A stretch of DNA of 10,166 nt from Prevotellaceae bacterium (GCA_031258915.1 JAIRMD010000226.1:1-10166); one strand, 5' to 3'; positions 1 to 5,775 are shown, numbered from the stretch's first letter. The notes: generated by a model not told the origin, from the sequence alone. Program-made: numbers and translations.

Positions 1-56
1 CTACGCTCAAACCGGAGGAGATGATAGATGGCGTAACGGTCAGAAAATATAGATAA
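1..56 (+). CDS. Possible C-terminal end of an upstream gene (partial)
   Basis: A reading frame enters from the left edge and ends at TAA 54-56, giving a short tail, TLKPEEMIDGVTVRKYR, with protein-like composition. The piece is too short to identify. A second plus frame is also open up to a TAG at about 50-52, so the frame choice is uncertain. If real, the gene ends 140 bp before the U32 gene. The DNA from 57 to 195 is A/T-rich, with no clear gene and only a poor -7-like match near 106-113 (TATCTTTC against TAnnTTTG). Confidence 0.3.
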   Translation, partial: TLKPEEMIDGVTVRKYR

Positions 57-195
57 TGATAATGCCATATTCTTATTTCATTTTCCCCGTTAATCTTGGA
101 TACGCTATCTTTCTTTGAAGAAGTAAACCTAATATCCTTAGGTAATTTATCAAGATAGGAAAAGAAACCGCCATTGCTCATTTATCCGTAATCCG

Positions 196-2007
196 TTGAA
201 ACCCGAACTTCTTGCTCCCGCCCGAAATCTTGATGTGGCCATTGCCGCCGTCGACCACGGCGCCGACGCCGTGTATATGGGCGCCGGCAAGTTTGGCGCG
301 CGCGAGGCGGCGGGCAACTCGCTTCGCGATGTGGCAAAGGCGCTCGCCTACGCCCACCGCTTTGGGGTAAAGCTCTACCTGACGCTCAACACCATCCTCT
401 ACGAGCACGAGCTGGACGAGGCGCGGCGGCTGGCGGTAGACGCTTACGAAATGGGCTGCGATGCGCTCATTGTGCAGGACATGGCTTTCCTCGAAATGGG
501 CTTGCCGCCTATTGCCCTGCACGCTTCCACTCAGGCAAACAACGCCTCCCCCGAAAAGGTAAAGTTCTTGCAGGATGTTGGCTTTTCGCGCGTGGTGCTG
601 GCGCGTGAGCTTTCGCTTTTGCAGGTAGCCGCTATTCGCGCAGCCGCTCCGGATGTTGAGCTGGAGGCGTTTGTGCACGGCGCCCTCTGCGTGTCGTACA
701 GCGGGCAGTGCTACTTGAGCTGCTACCTCACGGGGAGGAGCGCCAACCGTGGCGTTTGTGCGCAGCCATGCCGGTCGGCCTATAACCTGATAGACGGAAG
801 CGGCCGGACGCTCGTAAAAGGGAAGCATTTGCTTTCGCTGCGCGACCTCAACCTCACCGAACACCTGCAAGGCTTGGCGCAGGCGGGGGTGTGCTCGTTC
901 AAAGTTGAGGGGCGGCTCAAAGATGTCGGCTACGTAAAAAACACTGTGGCGCACTACCGAAAGGCTATTGACAGCGTATTTTTGGGGCAAAAAAAGCCCT
1001 CGTCAGGACAAATTTGCCTCAACTTTGACCCACAGCCCGGCAAAACGTTTTCGCGCGGCTTTACCGCCTGTTTTGTCGGCGAAACCTCCGGAAGCATGAC
1101 CACCATCAATACGCCAAAATCGGTGGGCGAGCAGGTAGGGCTTATACAGCGCGTTGGCGGTGGCAGCATTGATGTTGCGCTTAGCGCTGAGGTAAGCGCC
1201 GGCGACGGGGTTTGCTTTTTTGATAAGCGCGGGGCGCTGCACGGCGCTAACGTAAACCGTGTGGAGGGCTCCCGGCTTTTTTTGCAGGACGTATCGGGGG
1301 CAGCGGCAGGCGCAGCCGTTTTTCGCAGCTTCGATATTGCCTTTCAGCGGCAGCTGGCAGGCGGCTCGGCGCGGCGTTTGGTGGATGTGAAGATGCTGCT
1401 GGAGGCCACCTCAACCGGCGTTTGCGTTACGGCTACCGACGAAGACGGTATTTCGGTTTCTTTGTGCGTTGATAAGGACAATGTTGCGGCAGATAGCGAA
1501 GCTAAGGCTTTAGCTGCGGTGCGAGCGCAGCTTGCGAAATCGGGTGGCTCCATGTTTCGCGTTGTGCGCGTTGATGTAGCGGCCGACAGGCCGTACTTTT
1601 ACCCCATCTCCGAGCTCAACCGCTGGCGGCGCACCGTTTTGGAGCAGCTGGAGCAAAAAAGACAGTCGCTGTACGCCGTAGAGCACAGGCATATTGAAAA
1701 AAATACCGTACCTTACCCCGATTTGGCGTTAAGCTTCAAAGGAAATGTGCTAAATTCCTACGCCGTAAAATTTTATAAGCGTCACGGCGTAACCGATATT
1801 AGCCCGGCATTTGAGCAAAAGCAGCCTTCGGGCACGGTTGCCCTCATGACTACCCGCTACTGCCTCCTGCAGGAGTTGGGATTTTGCAAGCAAAAAAAGT
1901 TGGGTAAGGTGTTACAGGAACCTTTGTTTCTGGAAAATAACGGATACAAGTTGAGGCTTAAGTTCTGCTGCGAGCGCTGCGAAATGACGGTGGAAACGGT
2001 AGAATAA
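196..2007 (+). CDS. Peptidase U32 family protein, RlhA/DUF3656 type (probable RNA hydroxylation enzyme)
   Basis: Seen: the 603-residue product opens with MKPELLAPARN, the normal start of U32 proteins. The U32 signature lies near residues 157-192 and includes HGALC, SYSGQC and the GRSANRGVC stretch. Its cysteines C165, C172, C188 and C192 have the spacing expected of the Fe-S-binding set in this family. A C-terminal cysteine motif, FCCERCEM, sits at about 590-597. The start is TTG 196; there is no in-frame ATG back to the TAG at 139-141, and TTG places the conserved N-terminus exactly. Family knowledge: members of about 600 residues with the extra DUF3656 region resemble E. coli RlhA (23S rRNA C2501 hydroxylation), while the shorter TrhP/YegQ branch acts on tRNA U34. 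Older annotations say collagenase-like protease, but the characterised E. coli enzymes modify RNA. Inference: cytoplasmic rRNA or tRNA hydroxylation; the exact substrate cannot be read from sequence. Odd: the stop codon lies inside the first unit of a downstream tandem repeat. Confidence 0.9.
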   Translation: MKPELLAPARNLDVAIAAVDHGADAVYMGAGKFGAREAAGNSLRDVAKALAYAHRFGVKLYLTLNTILYEHELDEARRLAVDAYEMGCDALIVQDMAFLEMGLPPIALHASTQANNASPEKVKFLQDVGFSRVVLARELSLLQVAAIRAAAPDVELEAFVHGALCVSYSGQCYLSCYLTGRSANRGVCAQPCRSAYNLIDGSGRTLVKGKHLLSLRDLNLTEHLQGLAQAGVCSFKVEGRLKDVGYVKNTVAHYRKAIDSVFLGQKKPSSGQICLNFDPQPGKTFSRGFTACFVGETSGSMTTINTPKSVGEQVGLIQRVGGGSIDVALSAEVSAGDGVCFFDKRGALHGANVNRVEGSRLFLQDVSGAAAGAAVFRSFDIAFQRQLAGGSARRLVDVKMLLEATSTGVCVTATDEDGISVSLCVDKDNVAADSEAKALAAVRAQLAKSGGSMFRVVRVDVAADRPYFYPISELNRWRRTVLEQLEQKRQSLYAVEHRHIEKNTVPYPDLALSFKGNVLNSYAVKFYKRHGVTDISPAFEQKQPSGTVALMTTRYCLLQELGFCKQKKLGKVLQEPLFLENNGYKLRLKFCCERCEMTVETVE

Positions 2008-2113
2008 GGGGGATACTTATTCTAATTTTGCCCCTGTTTTTAGAATAAGGGAGATGCTTATTCTAATTTTGCCCCTGTTTTTAGAATAAGGGAATTCTTA
2101 TTCTAATTTCGCC
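2001..2113 (+). repeat. 41-bp tandem repeat, two full units and one partial, each with a hairpin
   Basis: Units start at 2001, 2042 and 2083, an exact 41-bp period; the third is truncated at about 2113. Each begins with AGAATAAG, followed by a 6-7 nt variable loop (GGGGATA, GGAGATG, GGAATT) and then CTTATTCT, which pairs perfectly with the first arm over 8 bp. Units 1 and 2 continue with AATTTTGCCCCTGTTTTT; unit 3 has AATTTCGCC. The arms are identical in all three units while the loops differ. The stop codon TAA 2005-2007 lies in the first arm. The units contain TAATTTTG, which fits the -7 consensus TAnnTTTG, but with no -33 box at the right distance. A weak tandem terminator or RNA 3'-end element is possible; the function is unknown. 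Confidence 0.9.
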
Positions 2114-2143
2114 GGTTAAGTCTTTTTTTGAGATGCTATCTTT

Positions 2144-2177
2144 TTTTCTGCGCTATCGTCTTTTCTGCGCTATTGTC
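2144..2177. repeat. 17-bp tandem repeat inside the 174-bp element
   Basis: TTTTCTGCGCTATCGTC at 2144-2160 is followed immediately by TTTTCTGCGCTATTGTC at 2161-2177, with one mismatch. A partial related sequence (GCTATC followed by a T run) precedes them at 2135-2143. Unit number may vary between copies or strains. Confidence 0.85.
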
Positions 2178-2212
2178 TGCCATTGGGCTACATAAGTGCG
2201 GTGGGCGTTGGG

Positions 2213-2253
2213 GGAGATTGGCTGCGCCGAGCTCCGCTTCGCTCGGAATCTCC
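2213..2253. other. Branched hairpin inside the 174-bp element
   Basis: GGAGATT (2213-2219) pairs with AATCTCC (2247-2253), and CCGAGC (2227-2232) pairs with GCTCGG (2241-2246). This gives a 13-bp stem with a 7-nt one-sided bulge (2220-2226) and an 8-nt loop. No T-run follows, so it is not a standard intrinsic terminator. It may be a fold needed by the element or its transcript. Confidence 0.65.
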
Positions 2254-2444
2254 AAAAATTGGTAGCCCCTCAAAAAAAGACTTAACCAATATTTCGTAAA
2301 GTAAATCGCTCGTAAAGGTATAAAAAAAAATTTCAACAAGCAAAGCAAGGATTAAAAATTACGTAACTTTAGCTTGGGGGACAATTTGAGATTGAAGTTT
2401 CCCACCCTGCGCAAAAAATCGGAGGAGCGTAATGAAAATTGCGC

Positions 2445-2452
2445 TATCTTTG
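2445..2452 (+). promoter_or_regulatory. Candidate -7 box for cysS
   Basis: TATCTTTG is an exact match to the Bacteroidota -7 consensus TAnnTTTG, 49 bp before the cysS ATG. No TTTG/TTG -33 box lies at the usual distance, so support rests on one box. A near match, TAACTTTA, lies at 2364-2371. The box sits in the right arm of a 7-bp inverted repeat, GCGCAAA (2409-2415) and TTTGCGC (2449-2455). Confidence 0.5.
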
Positions 2453-2467
2453 CGCGAAAAACGGCGT

Positions 2468-2492
2468 ACCACTTTTACAAACCACTTTTACA
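2468..2492 (+). repeat. 12-bp direct repeat in the cysS leader
   Basis: ACCACTTTTACA occurs at 2468-2479 and again at 2481-2492, separated by one A. It ends 9 bp before the cysS ATG, inside the predicted 5' untranslated leader. No function is known to me. Confidence 0.85.
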
Positions 2493-2501
2493 CACCAAAT
2501 C

Positions 2502-3974
2502 ATGACCTCAAGCATTCAGCTTTACAACACGCTTTCGCGTAAGAAAGAAAATTTTGAGCCCCTCAACGCGCCTCACGTGGGCATGTACGTATGCGGCCCT
2601 ACGGTGTACGGCGACCCGCACTTGGGGCACGCGCGCCCGGCAGTTACCTTCGACTTGCTGTTTCGCTACCTGACCTACTGCGGGTACAAGGTGCGCTACG
2701 TGCGCAACATTACCGATGTGGGGCACCTTGAAAACGATGCCGACGCGGGCGAGGACAAAGTTGCCAAAAAAGCGCGGATAGAGCGGCAGGAGCCGATGGA
2801 GGTAGCCCAGCGCTACGCCAACCGCTACCACGATGCCATGCGGTTGCTGAACGTCCTCCCGCCAAGCATTGAGCCGTGCGCCAGCGGGCATATCATTGAG
2901 CAGATAGCGCTGGTGCAGGAAATTTTGAAGAGCGGATTTGCCTACGAGGTGAGCGGGTCGGTTTACTTTGACGTTGCGGCGTACAGTAAGAAGTACACCT
3001 ACGGCAAGCTTTCCGGGCGCGTGCTCGACGATTTGATGGCAAACACGCGCAACCTCGACGGGCAGGATGACAAGCGCAACCCCTTTGACTTTGCGCTGTG
3101 GAAAAAAGCCTCGCCCGAGCACATCATGCGCTGGGCATCTCCCTGGGGCGACGGATTTCCGGGCTGGCACCTGGAGTGCTCGGCAATGAGCACAAAGTAC
3201 CTTGGCGAAACGTTCGACATTCACGGCGGCGGCTTAGATTTGATATTTCCGCACCACGAGTGCGAAATTGCGCAGAGCGTTGCCGCCTGCGGGCACGATG
3301 CTGTGCGCATGTGGGTGCACAACAACATGATCACCATCAACGGACAAAAGATGGGCAAGTCGCTGGGCAACTTCATTACGCTGGAGGAGCTCTTTGGCGG
3401 CAGCCACCGCCTGCTGGCGCAGCCCTACAGCCCCATGACCATCCGCTTTTTTATTTTGCAGGCGCACTACCGCAGCACGCTCGACTTTAGCAACGAGGCG
3501 CTGCAGGCGGCCGAAAAAGGGTTGCAGCGCCTGCTTGCCGCCCAAAAAACGCTCGCGCACCTCAAGCCGTCGAGCAAATCGACCTTAGACGTGCCGCGCT
3601 TTATGGCCAGCTGCCGCGCCGCCCTCAACGACGACCTGAACACAGCGCTGGCGCTGGCAACGATTGCCGAGTGGATAAAAAACATCAACTCGGTAAAGGC
3701 CGGAGCGGAAACCCTCACCGCCGCCGACGCAGCGCTGCTAAGCAAAGACTTCACCACAGTAACCACCGATATACTCGGCATAAAAGACGACTCGCAAGCC
3801 GATGCCGAAAAAAAAGATCTCGCGACCGATTTGATAAATATTTTGCTCAACCTGCGCCTGCAGGCAAAGGCCGCAAAAGATTTTTCTACCTCCGATAAAA
3901 TTCGCAATGAGCTTGCTGCTTTGGGAGTTACCGTTAAGGATACCAAAGAAAGCTTTGAGTGGAGCATTGCCTGA
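2502..3974 (+). CDS. cysS: Cysteinyl-tRNA synthetase
   Basis: This class I aminoacyl-tRNA synthetase activates cysteine with ATP and charges tRNA-Cys in the cytoplasm. Seen: 490 residues, close to the usual 460-500. The N-terminus (IQLYNTLSRKKENF) leads into YVCGPTVYGDPHLGH. C31 is the expected first zinc ligand and HLGH (40-43) is the HIGH motif. Further expected zinc ligands lie in GWHLECS and in FPHHECE. The KMSKS loop is KMGKS (283-287), a variant I recall from Bacteroidota enzymes. The C-terminal helical tRNA-binding region is present, and the gene looks intact. The open frame runs upstream to a TTG at 2439, but ATG 2502 is chosen because it gives the normal N-terminus and the upstream stretch overlaps the candidate promoter. 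It is transcribed in the same direction as its neighbours but separated from the U32 gene by a 494-bp spacer rich in repeats, so it probably has its own promoter. Confidence 0.97.
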   Translation: MTSSIQLYNTLSRKKENFEPLNAPHVGMYVCGPTVYGDPHLGHARPAVTFDLLFRYLTYCGYKVRYVRNITDVGHLENDADAGEDKVAKKARIERQEPMEVAQRYANRYHDAMRLLNVLPPSIEPCASGHIIEQIALVQEILKSGFAYEVSGSVYFDVAAYSKKYTYGKLSGRVLDDLMANTRNLDGQDDKRNPFDFALWKKASPEHIMRWASPWGDGFPGWHLECSAMSTKYLGETFDIHGGGLDLIFPHHECEIAQSVAACGHDAVRMWVHNNMITINGQKMGKSLGNFITLEELFGGSHRLLAQPYSPMTIRFFILQAHYRSTLDFSNEALQAAEKGLQRLLAAQKTLAHLKPSSKSTLDVPRFMASCRAALNDDLNTALALATIAEWIKNINSVKAGAETLTAADAALLSKDFTTVTTDILGIKDDSQADAEKKDLATDLINILLNLRLQAKAAKDFSTSDKIRNELAALGVTVKDTKESFEWSIA

Positions 3975-4006
3975 AAAAATTTTTTTTGAAAAAAATTCCG
4001 AAAAAA

Positions 4007-4037
4007 TTTGCGCATTCAAATTATTTGCCTACCTTTG
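4007..4037 (+). promoter_or_regulatory. Bacteroidota-type promoter of perR
   Basis: TTTG (4007-4010) and TACCTTTG (4030-4037) are separated by exactly 19 bp, matching TTTG-N19-TAnnTTTG. Transcription should start in the low 4040s, leaving a leader of about 30 nt. Just upstream lie three A/T tracts (3975-3987, 3989-3997, 4001-4009), which could bend the DNA or serve as an upstream element. Confidence 0.85.
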
Positions 4038-4046
4038 TACCGAAAT

Positions 4047-4071
4047 CAAAATTGTAATCATTACAAATTTG
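4047..4071. promoter_or_regulatory. PerR/Fur-type operator (autoregulatory box)
   Basis: TTGTAATCATTACAA (4052-4066) is a perfect 7-1-7 inverted repeat centred on C4059. It extends to a 12-1-12 palindrome over 4047-4071 with a single mismatched pair (4051/4067). Against the B. subtilis PerR consensus TTATAATnATTATAA it differs by one symmetrical base per arm. It lies between the -7 box and the ATG, just after the expected transcription start, where a bound repressor would block perR itself. Confidence 0.8.
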
Positions 4072-4073
4072 CA

Positions 4074-4508
4074 ATGAAAACTCAAAGTGGAGCCATAGAA
4101 AGATTGGAGCAGTCTGGCGTAAAGCCATCGATGCAGCGCATAGCCATCATGGGTTACCTGATGGACAACCTTACGCATCCAACGGCAGACAACGTGTTCA
4201 ACGGCTTATCTTCTTCTATTCCTACTTTGTCCAAAACAACCGTATATAACACCTTGAAGCTGCTTGCCCGGCAGGGCGCAATTCTTGAGCTGACCATCGA
4301 CGACAAAAATGTGCGCTACGATGCCAACATTTTTCTCCATGCCCACTTTCGGTGCAAGCTTTGCGGAAGCGTGTACGACTTGCCCGTTGGCAGCTTCAAA
4401 GCGATGACGGTAAAAGCTATCGACGGGTTTACGATAACTGAAAGGCAGCTGTACTACAAAGGCTACTGCAAAAGATGCAGCGCCAAGGCAGAAAAAAACG
4501 GCGCGTAA
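4074..4508 (+). CDS. perR: Fur-family peroxide-responsive repressor, PerR-like
   Basis: Seen: 144 residues, typical of the family. The N-terminal winged helix (about 1-80) includes the recognition-helix stretch SKTTVYNTLKLL. The regulatory-metal ligand set can be placed against B. subtilis PerR: H35, D83, H89, H91 and D102 match H37, D85, H91, H93 and D104. The structural zinc site is C94/C97 plus C132/C135. Family knowledge: PerR senses hydrogen peroxide by iron-catalysed oxidation of metal-ligand histidines, and Asp at the last ligand position favours PerR over Fur. ATG 4074 is chosen; the longer frame to 4008 begins inside the promoter. Regulation: its own promoter and a 7-1-7 palindrome precede the ATG, indicating autorepression. 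The rubrerythrin gene follows 108 bp downstream and is a plausible target. A Fur or Zur role cannot be excluded by sequence alone, but ligands, operator and neighbour all agree with PerR. Confidence 0.88.
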   Translation: MKTQSGAIERLEQSGVKPSMQRIAIMGYLMDNLTHPTADNVFNGLSSSIPTLSKTTVYNTLKLLARQGAILELTIDDKNVRYDANIFLHAHFRCKLCGSVYDLPVGSFKAMTVKAIDGFTITERQLYYKGYCKRCSAKAEKNGA

Positions 4509-4563
4509 GCTTTTTCAGCAGCAAAACGCAAAGCGAGCATGTTCGTTTACTACTAAACTATTT

Positions 4564-4611
4564 GGGATGGGCGTTGACATGCCAACCGCATCCCGCCACG
4601 TTATTTTTTTT
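4564..4611 (+). terminator. Hairpin with T-run between perR and the rubrerythrin gene (terminator or attenuator)
   Basis: GGGAT (4564-4568) pairs with ATCCC (4590-4594), and inside it GC-GTTG (4571-4576) pairs with CAAC plus GC (4583-4589), giving about 11 bp with small bulges and a 6-nt loop. A T-rich run (4601-4611) begins 6 nt after the stem. It may end perR transcripts. No good separate promoter for the rubrerythrin gene is visible downstream (only ACTATTTG, 4557-4564), so it may instead set the read-through ratio. Confidence 0.5.
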
Positions 4612-4616
4612 ATGCT

Positions 4617-5171
4617 ATGAAAAAGAAATGGATTTGTACCGTGTGCGGATACGTACACGAAGGAGATGAAGCCCCTGAGCGCTGCCCGCAGTGCAAGCAG
4701 CCCAGAGAGAAGTTTAAAGAGCTGGTGGAAACGGAAGGTGCGCTCAGGTTTGCTGACGAGCACGTAGTAGGCGTTGCCAAAGGCGTTGACCCTGCTGTGC
4801 TGGAAGGCTTGAGGGCGCACTTCGCGGGCGAATCGACGGAGGTGGGCATGTACCTTGCCATGAGCCGTCAGGCCGACCGCGAAGGCTACCCCGAAGTAGC
4901 AGAGGCGTTCAAGCGCTACGCATGGGAGGAGGCAGAGCACGCCGCCAAGTTCGCCGAGCTGCTGGGCGAGGTTGTTTGGGATACCAAGACCAACCTCAAA
5001 AAGCGCATGGAGGCCGAAGCCGGAGCGTGCGAGGACAAGAAGCGCATTGCCACGCTTGCCAAGCAGCTCAACTTAGACGCTATCCACGACACCGTCCACG
5101 AGATGTGCAAGGACGAGGCGCGTCACGGCAAAGGCTTTGAAGGGTTGTACAACCGCTACTTCAAAAAGTAG
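4617..5171 (+). CDS. Reverse rubrerythrin (N-terminal rubredoxin and ferritin-like diiron domain)
   Basis: Rubrerythrins reduce hydrogen peroxide to water at a diiron centre, using electrons passed through a rubredoxin Fe(Cys)4 site; they protect anaerobes in the cytoplasm. Seen: 184 residues. The rubredoxin domain comes first (about 3-35), with C7, C10, C23 and C26, which is the reverse order to classical rubrerythrin. A short linker (about 36-60) leads into the ferritin-like four-helix domain (about 60-184). That domain carries GESTEVGMY near 71-79, E105-x-x-H108 and E167-x-x-H170, plus candidate ligands E72/E75 and E134/E139. It matches the reverse-rubrerythrin type known as an NADH-dependent peroxidase component in Clostridium acetobutylicum. 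ATG 4617 is the natural start; no ribosome-binding site is visible. No PerR box lies directly upstream, so control may come through read-through from perR or a distinct promoter. It converges with mgsA. Confidence 0.95.
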   Translation: MKKKWICTVCGYVHEGDEAPERCPQCKQPREKFKELVETEGALRFADEHVVGVAKGVDPAVLEGLRAHFAGESTEVGMYLAMSRQADREGYPEVAEAFKRYAWEEAEHAAKFAELLGEVVWDTKTNLKKRMEAEAGACEDKKRIATLAKQLNLDAIHDTVHEMCKDEARHGKGFEGLYNRYFKK

Positions 5172-5187
5172 GCGGCTCGGAATGGCG

Positions 5188-5241
5188 AAAAATCAAGCGA
5201 AGAGAGAGGCTGCCCGGTTAACGGGTGGCCTCTCTTCGCTT
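5188..5241 (-). terminator. Compound hairpin terminator after mgsA
   Basis: The arms at 5195-5210 and 5228-5241 pair over 14 bp with a 2-nt bulge (AAGCGAAGAGAG outer part). An inner stem CCCG/CGGG (5213-5216 with 5222-5225) caps it. Read on the minus strand the stem is followed by GATTTTT (T-run 5192-5188), so it should stop mgsA transcripts. The plus side has no T-run, so it would terminate rubrerythrin transcripts less well. Confidence 0.75.
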
Positions 5242-5242
5242 G

Positions 5243-5270
5243 CGGTTAGCCGCGCAGAGCGGGCTAACCG
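5243..5270. other. Second perfect hairpin in the convergent spacer
   Basis: CGGTTAGCC (5243-5251) pairs perfectly with GGCTAACCG (5262-5270) around a 10-nt loop. It lies 15 bp beyond the mgsA stop codon and abuts the compound terminator. No T-run follows on either strand; it may protect the 3' ends of the convergent transcripts from nucleases. Confidence 0.75.
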
Positions 5271-5285
5271 GCAAAAGCTCTGCCG

Positions 5286-5735
5286 TTAGGCATCCCGACG
5301 AAACTCCACGTACTGCGGGATTGTAGGCGCGTAGCTTTCGTCGTCCCACAGCGGGCTGGTGAGCATCAGGTCTGCGCTGTAGCGGTTGCAGGCAATGGGG
5401 ATGTTGTGCACCCGGCACTGGCGGAGCAGCATCATGATATCTGCCTCGTGTGGCTGGGCGTTCAAATCGTCAATCAGGAAGATGGCCAGGTTAACCTCTT
5501 TGCGCACCACCATAGCGGCAATTTCGGCATCCCCGCCCAGCGGACCGGAGTTCATGCGGGTAATGTCAACCTTCACGCCCATCTTTTTGTACGCATCCTC
5601 CACCAGCTTTCCTGTAGTGCCGGTGCATACAAGGTGATGCTTCGAAAGAAAATCGGCGTTAAATGCAGCCCACTCCACCATATCTGCCTTGCGGCGGTCG
5701 TGCGCTACCAGCGCTATTGTAAGACGTTTCTTCAT
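5286..5735 (-). CDS. mgsA: Methylglyoxal synthase
   Basis: The enzyme converts dihydroxyacetone phosphate to methylglyoxal and phosphate, a bypass of lower glycolysis that relieves sugar-phosphate build-up. Seen: 149 residues, close to the 152 of E. coli MgsA, in the MGS-like fold. IALVAHDRRK (7-16) contains H12, equivalent to E. coli H19. TGTTG (38-42) is the phosphate-binding loop. SGPLGGD (63-69) carries D69, equivalent to the catalytic D71. LNAQPHEAD (91-99) carries H96 and D99, equivalent to H98 and D101. ATG at 5735-5733 is chosen over an in-frame TTG two codons upstream. The gene lies downstream of the RRM gene on the same strand, beyond a strong terminator, and I see no clear TAnnTTTG promoter in the 40-bp gap. 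It may depend on read-through or a promoter overlapping the terminator. Confidence 0.96.
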   Translation of the reverse strand: MKKRLTIALVAHDRRKADMVEWAAFNADFLSKHHLVCTGTTGKLVEDAYKKMGVKVDITRMNSGPLGGDAEIAAMVVRKEVNLAIFLIDDLNAQPHEADIMMLLRQCRVHNIPIACNRYSADLMLTSPLWDDESYAPTIPQYVEFRRDA

Positions 5736-5775
5736 GTGCAAAAAAATAAAAATAATTGCTCTTAAAGCCAGCTGT

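Larger units (their letters stand above)
2114..2287. mobile_element. 174-bp MITE-like or dispersed structured element with terminal inverted repeats
   Basis: The left end GGTTAAGTCTTTTTTTGAG (2114-2132) is the perfect reverse complement of 2269-2287. Allowing three mismatches, the inverted repeat extends to 27 bp (2114-2140 against 2261-2287). The interior holds a 17-bp tandem repeat and a branched hairpin, and no credible gene. No target-site duplication abuts the ends; ATTTCG occurs at 2106-2111 and 2291-2296, but it is too short and too offset to rely on. A non-autonomous element fits best. A long bidirectional terminator or a structured RNA are alternatives. No transposase is present in the window. 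Confidence 0.6.

Noticed and set aside
52..63. Tandem GATAAT GATAAT, resembling two hexamers of the E. coli Fur box
   Set aside because: The third, inverted hexamer is absent, it overlaps a possible stop codon, and the local Fur-family protein looks PerR-like with a different box.
178..990. 270-codon open frame on the minus strand
   Set aside because: It lies wholly antisense to the U32 gene, whose conserved motifs fix the coding strand; the product has no recognisable motif.
2023..2071. TAATTTTG boxes in the 41-bp repeats as tandem promoters
   Set aside because: They match TAnnTTTG but have no TTTG/TTG at 19-21 bp upstream, and A/T-rich repeats give such matches by chance.
2001..2113. CRISPR array
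   Set aside because: There are only three units with no unique spacers of normal length and no cas genes.
2136..2348. 70-codon open frame on the minus strand across the 174-bp element
   Set aside because: It runs through an inverted repeat and a tandem repeat, is low in complexity and has no convincing start or family resemblance.
2508..3224. 238-codon open frame on the minus strand
   Set aside because: It is antisense to the first half of cysS and reflects codon bias of the G/C-rich gene.
4545..4558. GTTTA-CTAC-TAAAC inverted repeat upstream of the rubrerythrin gene as a PerR box
   Set aside because: Its arms are short and its sequence and spacing do not match the 7-1-7 box upstream of perR.
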